Positions 7,681-8,641 of a stretch of DNA of 8,641 nt are shown piece after piece. Each line of letters opens with the position of its first letter. Position 1 is the stretch's first letter. The position numbers and the translations under genes are program-made. Under the pieces are notes generated by a model. That model had not been told where the DNA came from and ran no database searches. It saw only the letters and a list, made by a program, of their open reading frames with translations. The stretch comes from Thermoplasmata archaeon (lineage in GTDB: Archaea > Thermoplasmatota > Thermoplasmata > Lutacidiplasmatales > UBA184): assembly GCA_030037695.1 (NCBI GenBank), contig JASHQF010000013.1, positions 1-8,641 on the forward strand. Reading direction: 5' to 3'.

Positions 7681-7770
7681 GAGCGGCCGGCGGCGGGCGA
7701 ACGACCGTGCGGAGCGAGCGCTCGTGGGTGACCACCCCCCTAGGACTGTGTGAACAGGTGGGGGGGGCGT

Positions 7771-7776
7771 ATTTAG
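7771..7776 (-). promoter_or_regulatory. TATA-like box for the large pilin gene
   Basis: The minus strand reads GTCTAAATACG around this site, an AT-rich island in GC-rich DNA. A spacing of about 26 bases predicts transcription start near 7747, about 12 bases before the out-of-frame GTG at 7735. A purine-rich GAAGG just upstream could serve as the BRE. This suggests the gene can be transcribed independently of the pilin upstream. Confidence 0.5.
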
Positions 7777-7777
7777 A

Positions 7778-7862
7778 CCTTCTTCGAGGAACCTCGGGGA
7801 CGACCGGGCCCGGTCACGTCGAACCGTGCCCGAGAGCCTCCCGAGCGAGGTTCGAAGAAAGG
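7778..7862. repeat. Imperfect inverted repeat in the pilin intergenic region
   Basis: The left arm 7778-7796 (CCTTCTTCGAGGAACCTCG) pairs with the right arm 7846-7862 (CGAGGTTCGAAGAAAGG), with one single-base and one three-base bulge. The spacer contains a perfect 14-bp palindrome, GACCGGGCCCGGTC (7802-7815), and a 6-bp stem CGAACC (7820-7825) / GGTTCG (7849-7854) that competes with the right arm. The left arm abuts the TATA-like box, so the element could be an operator; it could also be an RNA structure. The role is unknown. Confidence 0.45.
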
Positions 7863-7902
7863 AGAGGAAAGGGTTGCCCGGCCGCGCCCTAGGCGGGCGC
7901 GG
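7856..7902 (-). terminator. Hairpin plus pyrimidine tract downstream of the 204-residue pilin
   Basis: CCGCGCCC (7882-7889) and GGGCGCGG (7895-7902) form a perfect 8-bp stem with a 5-base loop, 26 bases after the pilin stop. On the minus strand it is followed by the T/C-rich run CCCTTTCCTCTCCTTTCTT (7857-7875). Archaeal termination mainly depends on T-rich tracts, so this pyrimidine stretch is the likely 3' end of the pilin transcript, with the hairpin helping or protecting the end. Confidence 0.5.
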
Positions 7903-7928
7903 TCAGGTTCGCCGGGGATCGACCGCTC

Positions 7929-8543
7929 CTAGAGCGTGACCGAGCCGCTGACCGACGCGGACGACGTCGAGTACGCGCTCAGCGAGAACCCGTTGCCCCC
8001 CGAAAGGGTCGGCGAGCTCGCGTCCGAGATCACGTAGATCGTCATCGCCCCGCTCACTGCGACCGTCGTCGACCAGCCCGTCGGCGTGGTGCTCGTGCTG
8101 AACACCGAGCCCACCGTGCCGTTCGAGTTCACGATCACCGCGTACCAGCTGTCCGCCGCCGTCGGCTTCGCACAGTTGGTCTGCGAGTACGTCGACACGC
8201 CGCCGGGCTTACACGTGGTCGCGTACCCCGGGTCGGCCCCGACCGTGACCGTGGAACTGTTCACGGAGCTCGTGACCTTGAGCCCGAACAGCCCCGTCGT
8301 CAACCCGGTCGTCGGGTTGAGCGTGATCGCGATCCAGTTCCCGCCCGTGGTCGTGGCCCCCGTCTCGGACATCCCGAGGCTGTACGGGGTCCGCGCTCCG
8401 GTCGACGTCAATCCCGAGATCAGCACGTAGAGCACCGCCGCCAGCACGACCGTGATGGCGACCAGGAGGATCGTCGCGATGATCGGCGACACTCCCCGCT
8501 TGTTTCTCCGCGCGCGCAGTCGGACACTCCAGTTTGCTTGCAT
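7929..8543 (-). CDS. Archaeal type IV pilin, 204 residues
   Basis: Probable pilus subunit. The N-terminus has a basic leader (MQANWSVRLRARRNKRG, 1-17) followed by VSPIIATILLVAITVVLAAVLYVLISG (18-44). This matches the archaeal pilin N-terminal family (often annotated as Pilin_N/DUF1628), with prepilin peptidase cleavage expected after Gly17. The helix would anchor the subunit in the membrane and form the filament core. The remaining 160 residues are rich in Thr, Ser, Gly and Val, as in a small beta-strand head. They contain two Cys (111 and 124) placed to form a disulfide loop and N-x-S/T sequons such as NSS and NGT. The ATG at 8543 is supported by the leader and by a good ribosome binding site 7 bases upstream. 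The gene lies 28 bp after a near-identical copy at the right edge and is probably co-transcribed with it. Whether it builds an adhesion pilus or another filament cannot be told; no pilus ATPase or membrane platform gene is in the window. Confidence 0.9.
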   Translation of the reverse strand: MQANWSVRLRARRNKRGVSPIIATILLVAITVVLAAVLYVLISGLTSTGARTPYSLGMSETGATTTGGNWIAITLNPTTGLTTGLFGLKVTSSVNSSTVTVGADPGYATTCKPGGVSTYSQTNCAKPTAADSWYAVIVNSNGTVGSVFSTSTTPTGWSTTVAVSGAMTIYVISDASSPTLSGGNGFSLSAYSTSSASVSGSVTL

Positions 8544-8550
8544 AGTTGTG

Positions 8551-8558
8551 CACCCTCC
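8551..8558 (-). promoter_or_regulatory. Ribosome binding site of the 204-residue pilin
   Basis: The minus strand reads GGAGGGTG, ending 7 bases before the ATG at 8543. This is a strong match at normal spacing and confirms the start. It sits in the 28-bp gap after the upstream pilin's stop, as expected inside an operon. Confidence 0.7.
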
Positions 8559-8571
8559 GGTTCGTGTACCC

Positions 8572-8641
8572 CTAGAGCGACACCGAGCCGCTGACCGACG
8601 AGGACGACGTCGAGTACGCGTTCAGCGAGAACCCGTTGCCC
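8572..8641 (-). CDS. Tandem paralogue of the pilin, 3' end only
   Basis: Only the last 22 codons and the TAG stop are inside the window. The C-terminus encoded is NGFSLNAYSTSSSSVSGSVSL, against NGFSLSAYSTSSASVSGSVTL in the 204-residue pilin. The 70 bases shown match positions 7929-7998 at 66 positions by direct comparison, so this is a recent duplicate or a copy kept alike by gene conversion. Most of the gene, including its pilin signal and promoter, lies beyond the right edge. It is expected to be the first, or an earlier, gene of the pilin operon. Confidence 0.82.
   Translation of the reverse strand, partial: GNGFSLNAYSTSSSSVSGSVSL

Noticed and set aside
5978..7735. 585-codon minus-strand open frame starting at GTG 7735
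   Set aside because: Over most of its length it is an out-of-frame reading of the large pilin with low-complexity Arg/Asp/Gly composition. Only its first part, before about 7660, may matter as the 5' end of the pilin.
7846..7862. GGTTCGAAG resembling a tRNA T-arm
   Set aside because: The flanking bases do not form a T-stem, and no acceptor, D or anticodon stems can be placed around it on either strand. It is better explained as one arm of an inverted repeat.
8086..8430. 114-codon plus-strand open frame
   Set aside because: Antisense to the 204-residue pilin. Its hydrophobic look comes from reading the complement of Thr/Val/Ser-rich codons, and no start signal is visible.

Overview
The window looks like part of an archaeal chromosome, most likely from the Thermoplasmatota. 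The basis is an archaeal-type phosphoglycerate mutase (ApgM), an archaeal Trm5 tRNA methyltransferase, archaeal type IV pilin N-termini, TATA-like promoter boxes, and a surface protein built of the 'VTF-ETGLP-GTSW' repeats common in Thermoplasmata. The DNA is strongly GC-rich by eye and codons prefer G/C at the third position. The lineage is an inference from gene content; no marker gene here settles it.

Layout. Positions 1-3935 (minus strand) hold a tight three-gene operon, in transcription order apgM (2595-3935), trm5 (1579-2598) and ppsA (start 1571, running off the left edge). apgM and trm5 share an ATGA overlap, and trm5 and ppsA are 7 bases apart. ApgM converts 3-phosphoglycerate and 2-phosphoglycerate, and PpsA makes phosphoenolpyruvate from pyruvate, so the operon pairs lower-glycolysis/gluconeogenesis enzymes with the enzyme that makes m1G37 in tRNA. 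A 34-bp divergent promoter region separates it from the next gene.

Positions 3970-5985 (plus strand) encode a 671-residue membrane-anchored repeat protein. It has three N-terminal membrane helices, about five tandem beta-type repeats predicted outside the cell, a fourth membrane segment, a low-complexity linker and a C-terminal zinc ribbon predicted to be cytoplasmic.

From 6031 to the right edge (minus strand) lie genes with archaeal type IV pilin N-termini: a large adhesin-like pilin (6031-7629, whose true N-terminus lies further upstream with no ordinary start codon in frame), a 204-residue pilin (7929-8543), and the 3' end of a near-identical tandem copy (8572 to the edge). The 188 bp between the first two pilins hold a TATA-like box, a hairpin followed by a pyrimidine tract, and further inverted repeats.

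Taken together, a central-metabolism/tRNA-modification operon sits beside a cell-surface locus with pili or adhesins. No rRNA, tRNA, CRISPR array, transposase or integrase was seen. The points most worth following are the unresolved start of the large pilin, the unusual architecture of the repeat/zinc-ribbon protein, and the tandem pilin duplication at the right edge.
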